Assembly (NCBI GenBank): GCA_017412585.1
Contig: JAFPXK010000084.1
Location: 1 to 64,000 of the forward strand
Source: Oscillospiraceae bacterium
GTDB lineage: Bacteria > Bacillota > Clostridia > Oscillospirales > Oscillospiraceae
Reading direction: 5' to 3'
Length of the DNA: 64,000 nucleotides
Shown: positions 1 to 7,340 of the stretch, piece by piece
Layout of the letters: each line of letters opens with the position of its first letter
Position numbering within the stretch: the stretch's first letter is position 1
Notes under the pieces: generated by a model
The model's input: the letters and a program-made list of their open reading frames with translations, nothing else
Databases searched by the model: none
Told to the model about the DNA's origin: nothing
Program-made: the position numbers and the translations under genes

Positions 1-2126
1 TGGCCCGGGAGCTGCAAAAGGAGCCCCGGCACGTGGAGAACGTCATCACCCTGCTGGACGAGGGGGCCACGGTGCCCTTTATCGCCCGGTACCGCAAGGA
101 GCTCCACGGCTCCATGGACGACACCACCCTGCGCGCCCTGGCCGACCGGCTCAACTATCTGCGGAACCTGGACAAGCGGCGCTCCGAGGTGAAGTCCGCC
201 ATCGAGGGCCAGGGCAAGCTGACGGAGGCCCTGTCCGCCGCCATCGACAACGCCGCCACCCTCTCGGAGGTGGAGGACCTGTACCGGCCCTACAAGCAGA
301 AGCGGCGCACCCGGGCCACCGTGGCCCGGGAAAAGGGGCTGGAGGGGCTGGCAGAAGCCATCTTCGCCCAGGACGGCGGCGATCCGGCGGAGATGGCGGC
401 GGCCTACATCGACCCGGAAAAGGGTGTGGAGACCGTGGAGGAGGCCCTGGCGGGCGCTTCGGACATCATCGCGGAAGTGCTGTCCGACGACGCCGACATC
501 CGCAAGGCTCTGCGGGAGCTGATCCGCAAGCGGGGCTTTCTCTGCTCCGCCGCCGCCACCGAGGAGGACACGGTGTACCGGCTGTACTACGATTTTCAGC
601 AGCCCATTTTGAAGCTGGCAGGCCACCAGGTGCTGGCCATCAACCGGGGCGAGAAGGAGGAGAAACTAAAGGTCTCCGTCACCGTGGCCCGGGAGGAGGC
701 TTTGGCGCTGCTGCGCCGCCGGTGCGTGAAGGGCGCGGGAAAATGCGCCGACTTCGTGGCCGCCGCAGCGGAGGACAGCTATGACCGGCTGCTCTTCCCC
801 TCCCTGGAGCGGGAGATCCGCAAGGAGCTGACCGACAACGCCTGCGAGGGGGCCATCGCCAACTTTGCCCTGAATCTGAAGCCCCTGCTGCTGCAGCCCC
901 CGGTCAAAGGCCACGTCACCATGGGCCTGGACCCCGGCTATGCCCACGGCTGCAAGGTGGCGGTCATCGACGCCACAGGCCGGGTGCTGGACACGGCGGT
1001 GGTGTACCCCACCTACGGGGAGCGGCAGAAGGAGGAGGCCATCGACAAGCTGAGCCGCCTTATCCGCAAGCATCATGTCACCCATCTGGCCATCGGCAAC
1101 GGCACCGCCAGCCGGGAGACGGAGGCCATGGCGGTGGAGATGATGCACCGCCTGGGCGGGGGCGTCAGCTACATGATGGTGAACGAGGCGGGGGCCTCGG
1201 TGTACTCCGCCAGCGAATTGGCGGCAAAGGAATTCCCCAATTACGACGTGAATCTCCGCTCGGCGGTGTCCATCGCCCGGCGGATGCAGGACCCCCTGGC
1301 GGAGCTGGTGAAAATCGACCCCAAGGCCATCGGCGTGGGCCAGTATCAGCACGATATGCCCCAGAAGCGGCTGGATGACACCCTCTCCGGCGTGGTGGAG
1401 GACTGCGTCAACGCCGTTGGCGTGGACGTGAACACCGCCAGCGCCAGTCTTTTGAGCCGGGTAGCGGGCCTGAACGCCACCACCGCCGCCAACGTGGTGG
1501 CCTACCGGGAGGCAAACGGCGCCTTTACCGCCCGGAAACAGCTGATGAAGGTGCCCAAGCTGGGGCCCAAGGCCTACGAGCAGTGCGCCGGCTTCCTGCG
1601 GATCCCCGAGAGCCGGGAGGTGCTGGACAACACCGGCGTGCACCCGGAGAGCTACGACGCCGCCCGGGCGCTGCTCTCCCGCTGCGGCTACACCGAGGCG
1701 GACGTGAAGGCCGGCGAGGCGGCGGCGCTGCCCCAGAAGGTGAAGCTGCTGGGGGAGGAGAAATTGGCCGCCGAGCTGGGCGTGGGCCTGCCCACGCTGC
1801 AGGACGTGGTGAAGGAGCTGGTAAAGCCCGGCCGGGACATGCGGGACGAGCTGCCCGCCCCCATCCTCCGCACCGACGTGCTGGACATCAAGGACTTGAA
1901 GCCCGGCATGACCCTCAGCGGCACGGTACGGAACGTGGTGGACTTCGGCGTGTTTGTGGACATCGGCGTGCATCAGGACGGCCTGGTGCACATCTCCCAG
2001 GTATGCGACAAGTTCATCCGCCACCCCTCCGAGGCGGTGAAGCTGGGGGACGTGGTGAAGGTGGTGGTGCTGGAGGTGGACGAGAAGCGGCACCGCATCA
2101 GCCTGTCCATGCGACAGGCGAAATAG
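1..2126 (+). CDS. tex: Tex-family RNA-binding protein, 5' partial
   Basis: This is a transcription-accessory (Tex) protein, a nucleic-acid-binding factor of the cytoplasm. The reading frame is already open at base 3 (ARELQKEPRHVENVITLLDEG), so the true start lies before the window and the GTG at 33 is internal. Visible parts in order are the N-terminal helical domain with the family signature TVPFIARYRKE, a YqgF/RNase H-like domain beginning GLDPGYAHGCKVAVID, a helix-hairpin-helix stretch around ASLLSRVAGLNATTAANVVAYRE, and a C-terminal S1 domain (GTVRNVVDFGVFVDIG). About 708 residues are visible, close to the usual full length, so only a few residues are missing. The gene is followed by a hairpin and a repeat array rather than by another gene on the same strand. 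Confidence 0.95.
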   Translation, partial: ARELQKEPRHVENVITLLDEGATVPFIARYRKELHGSMDDTTLRALADRLNYLRNLDKRRSEVKSAIEGQGKLTEALSAAIDNAATLSEVEDLYRPYKQKRRTRATVAREKGLEGLAEAIFAQDGGDPAEMAAAYIDPEKGVETVEEALAGASDIIAEVLSDDADIRKALRELIRKRGFLCSAAATEEDTVYRLYYDFQQPILKLAGHQVLAINRGEKEEKLKVSVTVAREEALALLRRRCVKGAGKCADFVAAAAEDSYDRLLFPSLEREIRKELTDNACEGAIANFALNLKPLLLQPPVKGHVTMGLDPGYAHGCKVAVIDATGRVLDTAVVYPTYGERQKEEAIDKLSRLIRKHHVTHLAIGNGTASRETEAMAVEMMHRLGGGVSYMMVNEAGASVYSASELAAKEFPNYDVNLRSAVSIARRMQDPLAELVKIDPKAIGVGQYQHDMPQKRLDDTLSGVVEDCVNAVGVDVNTASASLLSRVAGLNATTAANVVAYREANGAFTARKQLMKVPKLGPKAYEQCAGFLRIPESREVLDNTGVHPESYDAARALLSRCGYTEADVKAGEAAALPQKVKLLGEEKLAAELGVGLPTLQDVVKELVKPGRDMRDELPAPILRTDVLDIKDLKPGMTLSGTVRNVVDFGVFVDIGVHQDGLVHISQVCDKFIRHPSEAVKLGDVVKVVVLEVDEKRHRISLSMRQAK

Positions 2127-2147
2127 AGGCCGGGTCAAACAGTTTGA

Positions 2148-2172
2148 AAGAGGCTGCTGCCAAAAGCCTCTT
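2148..2172 (+). terminator. Weak hairpin after tex
   Basis: AAGAGGCT pairs with AGCCTCTT across a 9-base loop, 21 bases after the tex stop codon. The following bases (CTATATG) are not a T run, so termination here would be weak. The stronger candidate is the hairpin near 2350. Confidence 0.45.
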
Positions 2173-2176
2173 CTAT

Positions 2177-2335
2177 ATGAATTGGCGGCCGGGCCGCCAT
2201 GATTTCTCGCTTTGCTCCATGATTTGCGCTTCGCACATGATTTGCCTTGCGCCGCCAATGCGCCGCAGCGCAAGGCACGTGCGCAGCACAATTCATGCCC
2301 ACAGGCAATTCATGCGCCGTAAGGCGCAACGCATT
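2177..2335. repeat. Hairpin-array repeat, ATGAATT/AATTCAT linker type (copy 1)
   Basis: A run of short hairpins is separated by a seven-base linker. On the left the linker reads ATGAATT or ATGATTT, and on the right it is the reverse complement AATTCAT. Arms visible are GGCGGC/GCCGCC, GCGC/CGC-type, a central GCCTTGCGC/GCGCAAGGC stem at 2244-2252 and 2268-2276, GCC/GGC and GCGCC/GGCGC. The centre shares the 16-base string ATGCGCCGCAGCGCAA with the copy near 17.5 kb. No protein is supported here. The region lies between the tex stop and a strong terminator. Confidence 0.75.
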
Positions 2336-2367
2336 GGGCGCGTTGCATGTTGCAACGCGCCCCTTTT
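2336..2367 (+). terminator. Rho-independent terminator downstream of tex and the repeat
   Basis: A perfect 12-bp stem, GGGCGCGTTGCA with TGCAACGCGCCC, has a 3-base loop and is followed by CTTTT on the plus strand. It separates tex from the convergent spoIIID gene. Confidence 0.75.
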
Positions 2368-2581
2368 ATGCTCCTTTATACTTCTTTCGTGTGGCCATGC
2401 CGCCCCGGATGTGGCGCTGGGCCTTGTTCTCGTCCAGCACCGCCTTCACCTGCCGGTACAGCCCCCGGTCGTAGGCCGGCAGTCGCTCCGCCAGGTCCTT
2501 ATGCACCGTGGATTTGCTGATGCCGAACTTGCGGGCGGCGGCCCGGACGGTGGCCCGGTTTTCCACCATGTACAGCGCCAA
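2366..2581 (-). CDS. spoIIID: Sporulation transcription regulator SpoIIID
   Basis: SpoIIID is the DNA-binding switch protein of the mother cell, acting with sigma-E and then sigma-K. The core ATVRAAARKFGISKSTVHKD matches the helix-turn-helix of the family, followed by the conserved LAERLP and a tail RHIRGGMATRKKYKG. The minimal start given is a TTG at 2581. The frame stays open upstream and encodes IKDNLEQRSRD, which resembles the N-terminal helix of SpoIIID proteins, but it has no ATG, GTG or TTG before the in-frame stop. An ATC at 2614-2612, 9 bases after GGGGAG, is the best-placed start and would give an 82-residue protein. The product is shorter than the roughly 93-residue Bacillus protein because the C-terminal tail is short. 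The protein family is clear; the start is not. Confidence 0.92.
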   Translation of the reverse strand: MALYMVENRATVRAAARKFGISKSTVHKDLAERLPAYDRGLYRQVKAVLDENKAQRHIRGGMATRKKYKGA

Positions 2582-2700
2582 GTCCCGGGAGCGCTGCTCC
2601 AGATTGTCTTTGATCGCTGACCACTCCCCTTTTCCGATTACGGCTCATGTATATGCGCCCGGCGGGGGAAATAGACGGCGAAAAACCGATTTTGGTACAG

Positions 2701-2731
2701 AAAAAGAAGGCGGTGTCCCGCCTTCTTTTTT
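2701..2731. terminator. Bidirectional terminator of the feo operon
   Basis: AAAAAGAAGGCGG and CCGCCTTCTTTTTT form a strong stem with a TGTC loop and T runs on both strands. On the minus strand it ends the feo operon. The stem overlaps the stop codon of the last gene of that operon, so translation to the end would cover part of the hairpin. Confidence 0.85.
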
Positions 2732-2867
2732 ATTTGCGATGGGGGCAATTTTCCTCGCTGCAGCCGTAGCAGGTGCCGCAGCCGCCTTTGCCCTTGCGGA
2801 TGCGTGAGATGGCCCAGGCCACCAGGCAGCCCAGGGCCAGCAGAATGAGAATGTCGGAGAGATTCAC
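2730..2867 (-). CDS. FeoB-associated Cys-rich membrane protein
   Basis: This 45-residue protein begins MNLSDILILLALGCLVAWAI, a single membrane segment, then has a basic stretch RKGKG and a Cys-rich tail GGCGTCYGCSEENCP. It belongs to the small proteins found after FeoB in many Bacillota and is thought to assist ferrous iron transport. The start is a GTG 12 bases downstream of the feoB stop, preceded by AAGGAGG, so the two genes are co-transcribed and translated one after the other. The four Cys residues near the C terminus could bind iron; this is an inference from spacing. Confidence 0.88.
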   Translation of the reverse strand: MNLSDILILLALGCLVAWAISRIRKGKGGCGTCYGCSEENCPHRK

Positions 2868-2879
2868 AGCCGCCCTCCT

Positions 2880-5222
2880 TTACACGCCCAGGGCCATGGC
2901 GATGAGCTGCACCGCCAGGGCTGCCACCCAGGCGATGGCGCACTGCCACAGCACCACGTACACCGCCCAGCGGCGGCCCAGCTCACGCCGGATGGCGGCC
3001 ACCGCCGCCACGCAGGGGGTATAGAGCAGGCTGAACACCAGCAGCGACGCCGCCGTGTGGGTGGGCAGGGCTGCCGCCACGCCCTGGCCGGCGAACAGCA
3101 GCTCCATCACCGACACCACGCTCTCCTTGGCCATGAAGCCGCTGAAAAGAGAGGTGACGATGCGCCAGTCACCCAGTCCCACCGGGCGGAACAAAGGCAC
3201 CAGCAATCCGGACACGGCGGCCAGGATGCTCTGATGGGGGTCGGACACCAGGTTGAAATGGAAGTCGAAGCTCTGCAGGAACCACACCGCGATGGTGGCG
3301 ATGAGGATGACGGAGAAGGCCCGCTGCAAGAAGTCCTTGGCCTTTTCCCACAGCAGCTGGCCTACATTCCGGGCGCTGGGCAGGCGGTAGTTGGGCAGCT
3401 CCATGACGAAGGGCACCGCCTCACCGCGAAACAACGTCTTTTTATACAGCAGCGCCACCAGAACACCCACCACGATGCCCAGCAGATACAGCCCCGTGAT
3501 GATCAGCCAGCCGTGGCGGGGGAAGAAGGCGGCCACAAAGAAGCTGTAAATGGGCAGCTTGGCGGTGCAGGACATGAAGGGGGTCAACAGGATGGTCATG
3601 CGGCGGTCCCGGTCGCTGGGCAGGGTGCGGGTGGACATGACGGCGGGCACCGTGCAGCCGAAGCCGATGAGCATGGGCACGATGCTACGGCCGGACAGGC
3701 CCAGGCGGCGCAGCAGCTTGTCCATAAAGAAGGCCACCCGGGCGATGTAGCCGCTGTCCTCCAGCAGGGACAGGAACAGAAACAGCGTCACGATCAGCGG
3801 CAGGAAGCTGACCACGCTGCCCACGCCCTCGAAGATGCCGTCCAGCACCAGGCTCTGGATGGCGGAGTTGACGTGGGCAGCCTCCATGGCCCGGCCCACC
3901 AGGCCACCCAACGCCTCGATGCCGGCGGCCAGCAGGTCCTGCAAAAAGGGGCCGATGAGGAAGAAGGTCAGGAAAAACACCAACGCCATGATGGCCACGA
4001 ACACGGGGATGGCGGTGTATTTGCCGGTGAGGATGCGGTCCAGCTGCTGGCTGCGCTTGTGCTCCCGGCTCTCGTGGGGCTTGATGACGCAGCGGCGGCA
4101 CACCCGCTCGATGAAGGCAAAGCGCATGTCCGCCATAGCGGCGCCCCGGTCCAGGCCCCGCTCCTTTTCCATCTGCAAGACGATGTGCGCCAGCATCTCC
4201 GTCTCGTTGTCATCCAGGGCAAGCTGGGCGGCGATGCGCTCATCACCCTCGATGAGCTTACTTGCCGCGAAGCGCAGGGGAATGTCGGCGCGCTGGGCGT
4301 GGTCCTCGATCAGATGGCTCACGGCGTGGAGGGCCCGGTGGACGGCGCCGCCGTGGTCGGTGGCGTCGCAGAAGTCCTGGCGCAGGGGGCGCTCCTGATA
4401 CTTGGCGATGTGGATGGCGTGGCGCACCAGCTCGTCCACGCCCTGGTTGCGGGCGGCGGAGATGGGCACCACCGGCACCCCCAGCAGGGATTCCATGGCG
4501 TTCACGTCCACGGTGCCGCCGTTGCCGGTGAGCTCGTCCATCATGTTCAGGGCCACCACCATGGGCACGTTCATCTCCAGAAGCTGCATGGTGAGGTAGA
4601 GGTTGCGCTCGATATTGGTGGCGTCCACGATGTTGATGATGGCCCGGGGCTTCTGCTGCAGCACGAAGTCGCGGCTCACCAGCTCCTCGCTGGAATAGGG
4701 GGACATGGAGTAGATGCCCGGCAGGTCGGTGATAGAGGTGTCAGCATGGCCGCGGATGACGCCGTCCTTCCGGTCCACGGTGACGCCGGGGAAGTTGCCC
4801 ACGTGCTGGTTGGCGCCGGTGAGCTGGTTGAAAAGGGTGGTCTTGCCGCAGTTCTGGTTGCCCACCAGGGCGAAGGTCAGCACCGTGCCCTCGGGCAGGG
4901 GCGTGCCGGTGCCCTTGGGGTGGAACTTGCCCTCCTCGCCCAGGCCCGGGTGGGCGGTGGCGGCAGGGCGGGAATGGGCCCGCTTTTCATCGGCGGCATC
5001 GGCGGGGGTGACGTCGATCTTCTCGGCGTCGCTGAGGCGCAGCGTCAGCTCATAGCCCCGGATGCGCAGCTCCATAGGGTCGCCCATGGGGGCCAGCTTG
5101 GTGACGGTGACGGTGGCGCCGGGAATGACGCCCATGTCCAGAAAATGCTGGCGCAGAGCGCCCCCGCCGCCCACAGCGGTGATGACGCCGGACTGGCCGG
5201 GCTTTAGCTCACGCAGTTGCAT
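2880..5222 (-). CDS. feoB: FeoA-FeoB fusion ferrous iron transporter
   Basis: This 780-residue protein imports Fe(II) across the cytoplasmic membrane. Residues 1-75 are a complete FeoA (SH3-like) domain starting MQLRELKPGQSG. A charged linker follows, then the FeoB GTPase with G1 GNQNCGKT at 121-128, G2 GVTVDRK, G3 DLPGIYSM and G4 NMMDE, a helical regulatory domain, and the polytopic part with the two gate regions. The ATG chosen has AAGGAGAGAG upstream; the open frame extends 24 residues further but that part has no FeoA similarity. In many bacteria FeoA and FeoB are separate, so this is a natural fusion. A small Cys-rich protein follows. No obvious Fur box is seen at the promoter. Confidence 0.96.
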   Translation of the reverse strand: MQLRELKPGQSGVITAVGGGGALRQHFLDMGVIPGATVTVTKLAPMGDPMELRIRGYELTLRLSDAEKIDVTPADAADEKRAHSRPAATAHPGLGEEGKFHPKGTGTPLPEGTVLTFALVGNQNCGKTTLFNQLTGANQHVGNFPGVTVDRKDGVIRGHADTSITDLPGIYSMSPYSSEELVSRDFVLQQKPRAIINIVDATNIERNLYLTMQLLEMNVPMVVALNMMDELTGNGGTVDVNAMESLLGVPVVPISAARNQGVDELVRHAIHIAKYQERPLRQDFCDATDHGGAVHRALHAVSHLIEDHAQRADIPLRFAASKLIEGDERIAAQLALDDNETEMLAHIVLQMEKERGLDRGAAMADMRFAFIERVCRRCVIKPHESREHKRSQQLDRILTGKYTAIPVFVAIMALVFFLTFFLIGPFLQDLLAAGIEALGGLVGRAMEAAHVNSAIQSLVLDGIFEGVGSVVSFLPLIVTLFLFLSLLEDSGYIARVAFFMDKLLRRLGLSGRSIVPMLIGFGCTVPAVMSTRTLPSDRDRRMTILLTPFMSCTAKLPIYSFFVAAFFPRHGWLIITGLYLLGIVVGVLVALLYKKTLFRGEAVPFVMELPNYRLPSARNVGQLLWEKAKDFLQRAFSVILIATIAVWFLQSFDFHFNLVSDPHQSILAAVSGLLVPLFRPVGLGDWRIVTSLFSGFMAKESVVSVMELLFAGQGVAAALPTHTAASLLVFSLLYTPCVAAVAAIRRELGRRWAVYVVLWQCAIAWVAALAVQLIAMALGV

Positions 5223-5265
5223 GGTATCTCTCTCCTTTGGTAAACAGCGTTCACAAACTTCCGTC

Positions 5266-5294
5266 AGTATATCACCCCCGGCGGCGGCGCACAA
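5266..5294 (-). promoter_or_regulatory. Sigma-A-type promoter of the feo operon
   Basis: On the minus strand TTGTGC and TATACT are separated by 17 bases, about 44 bases upstream of the feoA-feoB start codon. Confidence 0.6.
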
Positions 5295-5314
5295 TAGGAA
5301 AATGCGCAGATCGG

Positions 5315-5367
5315 GGCGAAAAAAGCGGCAAAAAGCAGCAGCCCTCCCGCAATGGAAAGGCTGCTGC
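5315..5367 (-). terminator. Terminator after the P-loop protein gene
   Basis: GCAGCAGCC and GGCTGCTGC form a 9-bp stem with a 15-base loop, followed on the minus strand by TTTTTGCCGCTTTTTT. It lies just beyond the stop of the P-loop gene and before the feo promoter. Confidence 0.7.
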
Positions 5368-5389
5368 GATTACGGAGGTTTTCGTGCCC

Positions 5390-5800
5390 TTACAGGTACT
5401 TGCGCATGCCGTCGGTGGCGTCCTCCTCGTCGCCGTTGAGGGTGACGGTGAACTTGACGCTGTTCTTGTAGCTGAAGCCGTCCAGCCAATCCAGGAAGGC
5501 TTCCAGGGCGTGGTAATCCTTGCAGTGGGAAATCTTGGCAAGGTTATCCACAAATACATGGGAAATATCGTAATTACCCGCGTAGAGGCCGCAGATGAAG
5601 CCGCGCAGATAGTCAAGGCTGCCAATCTGATACTCGCTGGCATTGACCAGACGCACGTTATAGCTGATGTCGTAAGTCATGTCGGCGCTGGGCTCGATGC
5701 ACACGACGCAACCGCGCTCGGAGTCTACCGCAGTATGCACCAACTCGATGAGCTGCTTGGTCTTGCCGGCACCGTTGGTGCCCATAATCAATCTAACCAT
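5390..5800 (-). CDS. Small P-loop ATP-binding protein of unknown function
   Basis: This 136-residue protein begins MVRLIMGTNGAGKTKQLIEL, so residues 7-14 are a Walker A motif GTNGAGKT right at the N terminus. A possible Walker B is ISHVFVDN near residue 84. The fold resembles the small nucleoside or thymidine kinase type of P-loop protein, but I recognise no kinase lid or substrate motif and assign no reaction. It has its own terminator and a Shine-Dalgarno AAAGGAG before the ATG. Neighbours are feoB and pgi on the same strand, but the terminator separates it from feo, so there is no strong context. Similar proteins are probably widespread in this family as hypothetical ATP-binding proteins. 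Confidence 0.8.
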   Translation of the reverse strand: MVRLIMGTNGAGKTKQLIELVHTAVDSERGCVVCIEPSADMTYDISYNVRLVNASEYQIGSLDYLRGFICGLYAGNYDISHVFVDNLAKISHCKDYHALEAFLDWLDGFSYKNSVKFTVTLNGDEEDATDGMRKYL

Positions 5801-5913
5801 AAGAGATCACTCCTTTGTCAATAAATGGGAGACGGTCACACTCCCTAACCCATACTACCATATCGGCGGGAAAAGTGCAATCCAAAAAAGGGGCGGGATT
5901 ATTGGTAAATCCG

Positions 5914-7251
5914 TCAGCGGCCCAGGCGCTGGTGCAGCTCCCGGCCCAGCTCCTCGTAGCCGGGCTTGCCCAGCAGGGCGAACATGTTCTTCTTGTAGGC
6001 CTCCACGCCGGGCTGGTCGAAGGGGTTGACGTTCAGCAGATAGCCGCTGAGGCCGCAGGAATACTCGAAGAAGTAGATCAGGCCGCCCAGGGTGATCTCG
6101 TGGTTGGGGCCGGTGTACATCACCACGTTGGGCACGCCGCCCTCCACGTGGGCCAGCAGCGTGCCGTCCATGGCCTGCTGGCGGATGAAGTCCATGGACT
6201 TGCCGGCGATGAAGTTGAGGCCGTCGCCGTTCTGCTGGTCGTAGGGCACCAGGTTCAGGTGATGGCTGGGGCCGAAGCGGACCACCGTCTCAAAGAAGGT
6301 GCGCTCGCCCTGCTGGATGTACTGGCCCATGGAGTGCAGATCGGCGGTGAACTCCACGCTGACGGGGAACAGGCCCTTGCCCTCCTTGCCCTCGGACTCG
6401 CCGTAGAGCTGCTTCCACCACTCGGCCATAAACCGGAAGGAGGGCTCGAAGCAGGCCAGGATCTCGATCTTCTTGCCGGCCTTGTACATGGCGTGGCGGG
6501 CGGCGGCGTACTGCCAGGCGGGGTTGGCGTTCATGTCGGCCACGGAGCAGCGCTCCATCATCTCCCCGGCGCCGAACATCAGGGCGTCCATGTCGATGCC
6601 GGCCACGGCGATGGGCAGCAGACCCACGGCGGTGAGCACGCTGTAACGGCCGCCGATATCATCGGGCACCACGAAGGTCTCGTAGCCCTTCTCGTCGGCC
6701 AGGGCCTTGAGGGCGCCCTTCTTGGCGTCGGTAGTGGCGTAGATGCGGCGGGCGGCCTCCTCCTCGCCGTACTTGTTCTCCAGCATGGCGCGGAAAAAAC
6801 GGAAGGCCACGGCGGGCTCGGTGGTGGTGCCGGACTTGGAGATGACGTTGACGGAGAAATCCACGTCCTGCACCAGCTCCATGACCTCCTCCAGGGCGTC
6901 GGAGGACAGGCCGTTGCCCACAAAGTAGATGTTGGGGGTGTCCTTGTGGCGCAGGTTGTAGTTGGGGCTGCGCAGGCACTCGATGACGCCCCGGGCGCCC
7001 AGGTAGGAGCCGCCGATGCCGATGACCACCAGGGCCTGGGAATTCTCCCGGATGCGGCGGGCCGCCTCCTTGATGCGGCGGTACTCGTCACGGTCATAGT
7101 CCCGGGTCAGGCGCTCCCAGCCGGTGAACTCGCCGCCCACGCCGCTGCCCTTCTGCAGCTGCTCATGGGCCTGGCGCAGCCGGGGGATCAGCTCATCCTC
7201 ATAGTGGCCGGGCAGGAACTTGGTTACGTTGGTCAGATCGACCTGGATCAT
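5914..7251 (-). CDS. pgi: Glucose-6-phosphate isomerase
   Basis: Pgi interconverts glucose 6-phosphate and fructose 6-phosphate in glycolysis. The 445-residue length and the motifs VVIGIGGSYLGARGV and SKSGTTTEPAVAF are typical of the Bacillota form, and the C-terminal part ends in the usual helical tail. The ATG (MIQVDLTN) has a strong AGGAGG Shine-Dalgarno 8 bases before it; longer reading upstream would include the promoter and is rejected. The gene stands alone, with its own promoter, between a P-loop protein and a carboxypeptidase gene. A glucokinase lies 5 kb away on the other strand, consistent with glucose use but not linked in an operon. Confidence 0.97.
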   Translation of the reverse strand: MIQVDLTNVTKFLPGHYEDELIPRLRQAHEQLQKGSGVGGEFTGWERLTRDYDRDEYRRIKEAARRIRENSQALVVIGIGGSYLGARGVIECLRSPNYNLRHKDTPNIYFVGNGLSSDALEEVMELVQDVDFSVNVISKSGTTTEPAVAFRFFRAMLENKYGEEEAARRIYATTDAKKGALKALADEKGYETFVVPDDIGGRYSVLTAVGLLPIAVAGIDMDALMFGAGEMMERCSVADMNANPAWQYAAARHAMYKAGKKIEILACFEPSFRFMAEWWKQLYGESEGKEGKGLFPVSVEFTADLHSMGQYIQQGERTFFETVVRFGPSHHLNLVPYDQQNGDGLNFIAGKSMDFIRQQAMDGTLLAHVEGGVPNVVMYTGPNHEITLGGLIYFFEYSCGLSGYLLNVNPFDQPGVEAYKKNMFALLGKPGYEELGRELHQRLGR

Positions 7252-7288
7252 AGTGGGTTTCCTCCTATGTAAATATTCTTGGTTTATT

Positions 7289-7317
7289 ATACTACAACTT
7301 ATTTCATAAAAATGCAA
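7289..7317 (-). promoter_or_regulatory. Promoter of pgi
   Basis: On the minus strand TTGCAT is followed after 17 bases by TAGTAT, with a TATAAT-like sequence overlapping slightly downstream. It sits about 40 bases before the pgi start codon. Confidence 0.55.
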
Positions 7318-7340
7318 GGGCGGCGGCGCAGGATGCCCGA

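Noticed and set aside
666-2291. Long reading frame opposite to tex (541 codons)
   Set aside because: It has no recognisable domain, is rich in His/Gly/Gln/Val, and mirrors the codon pattern of tex in high-GC DNA. It is a shadow of the real gene.
2177-2363. CRISPR array
   Set aside because: The repeats are only seven bases, are mirrored between halves, and the spacers are themselves palindromes of unequal length. There are no cas genes.
3057-5207. 716-codon frame opposite to feoB, and similar long frames opposite infB, rmlB and the double-GT2 gene
   Set aside because: All show the biased His/Gly/Val/Gln composition of antisense frames in GC-rich genes and lack start signals or domains. The opposite strand encodes clear families.
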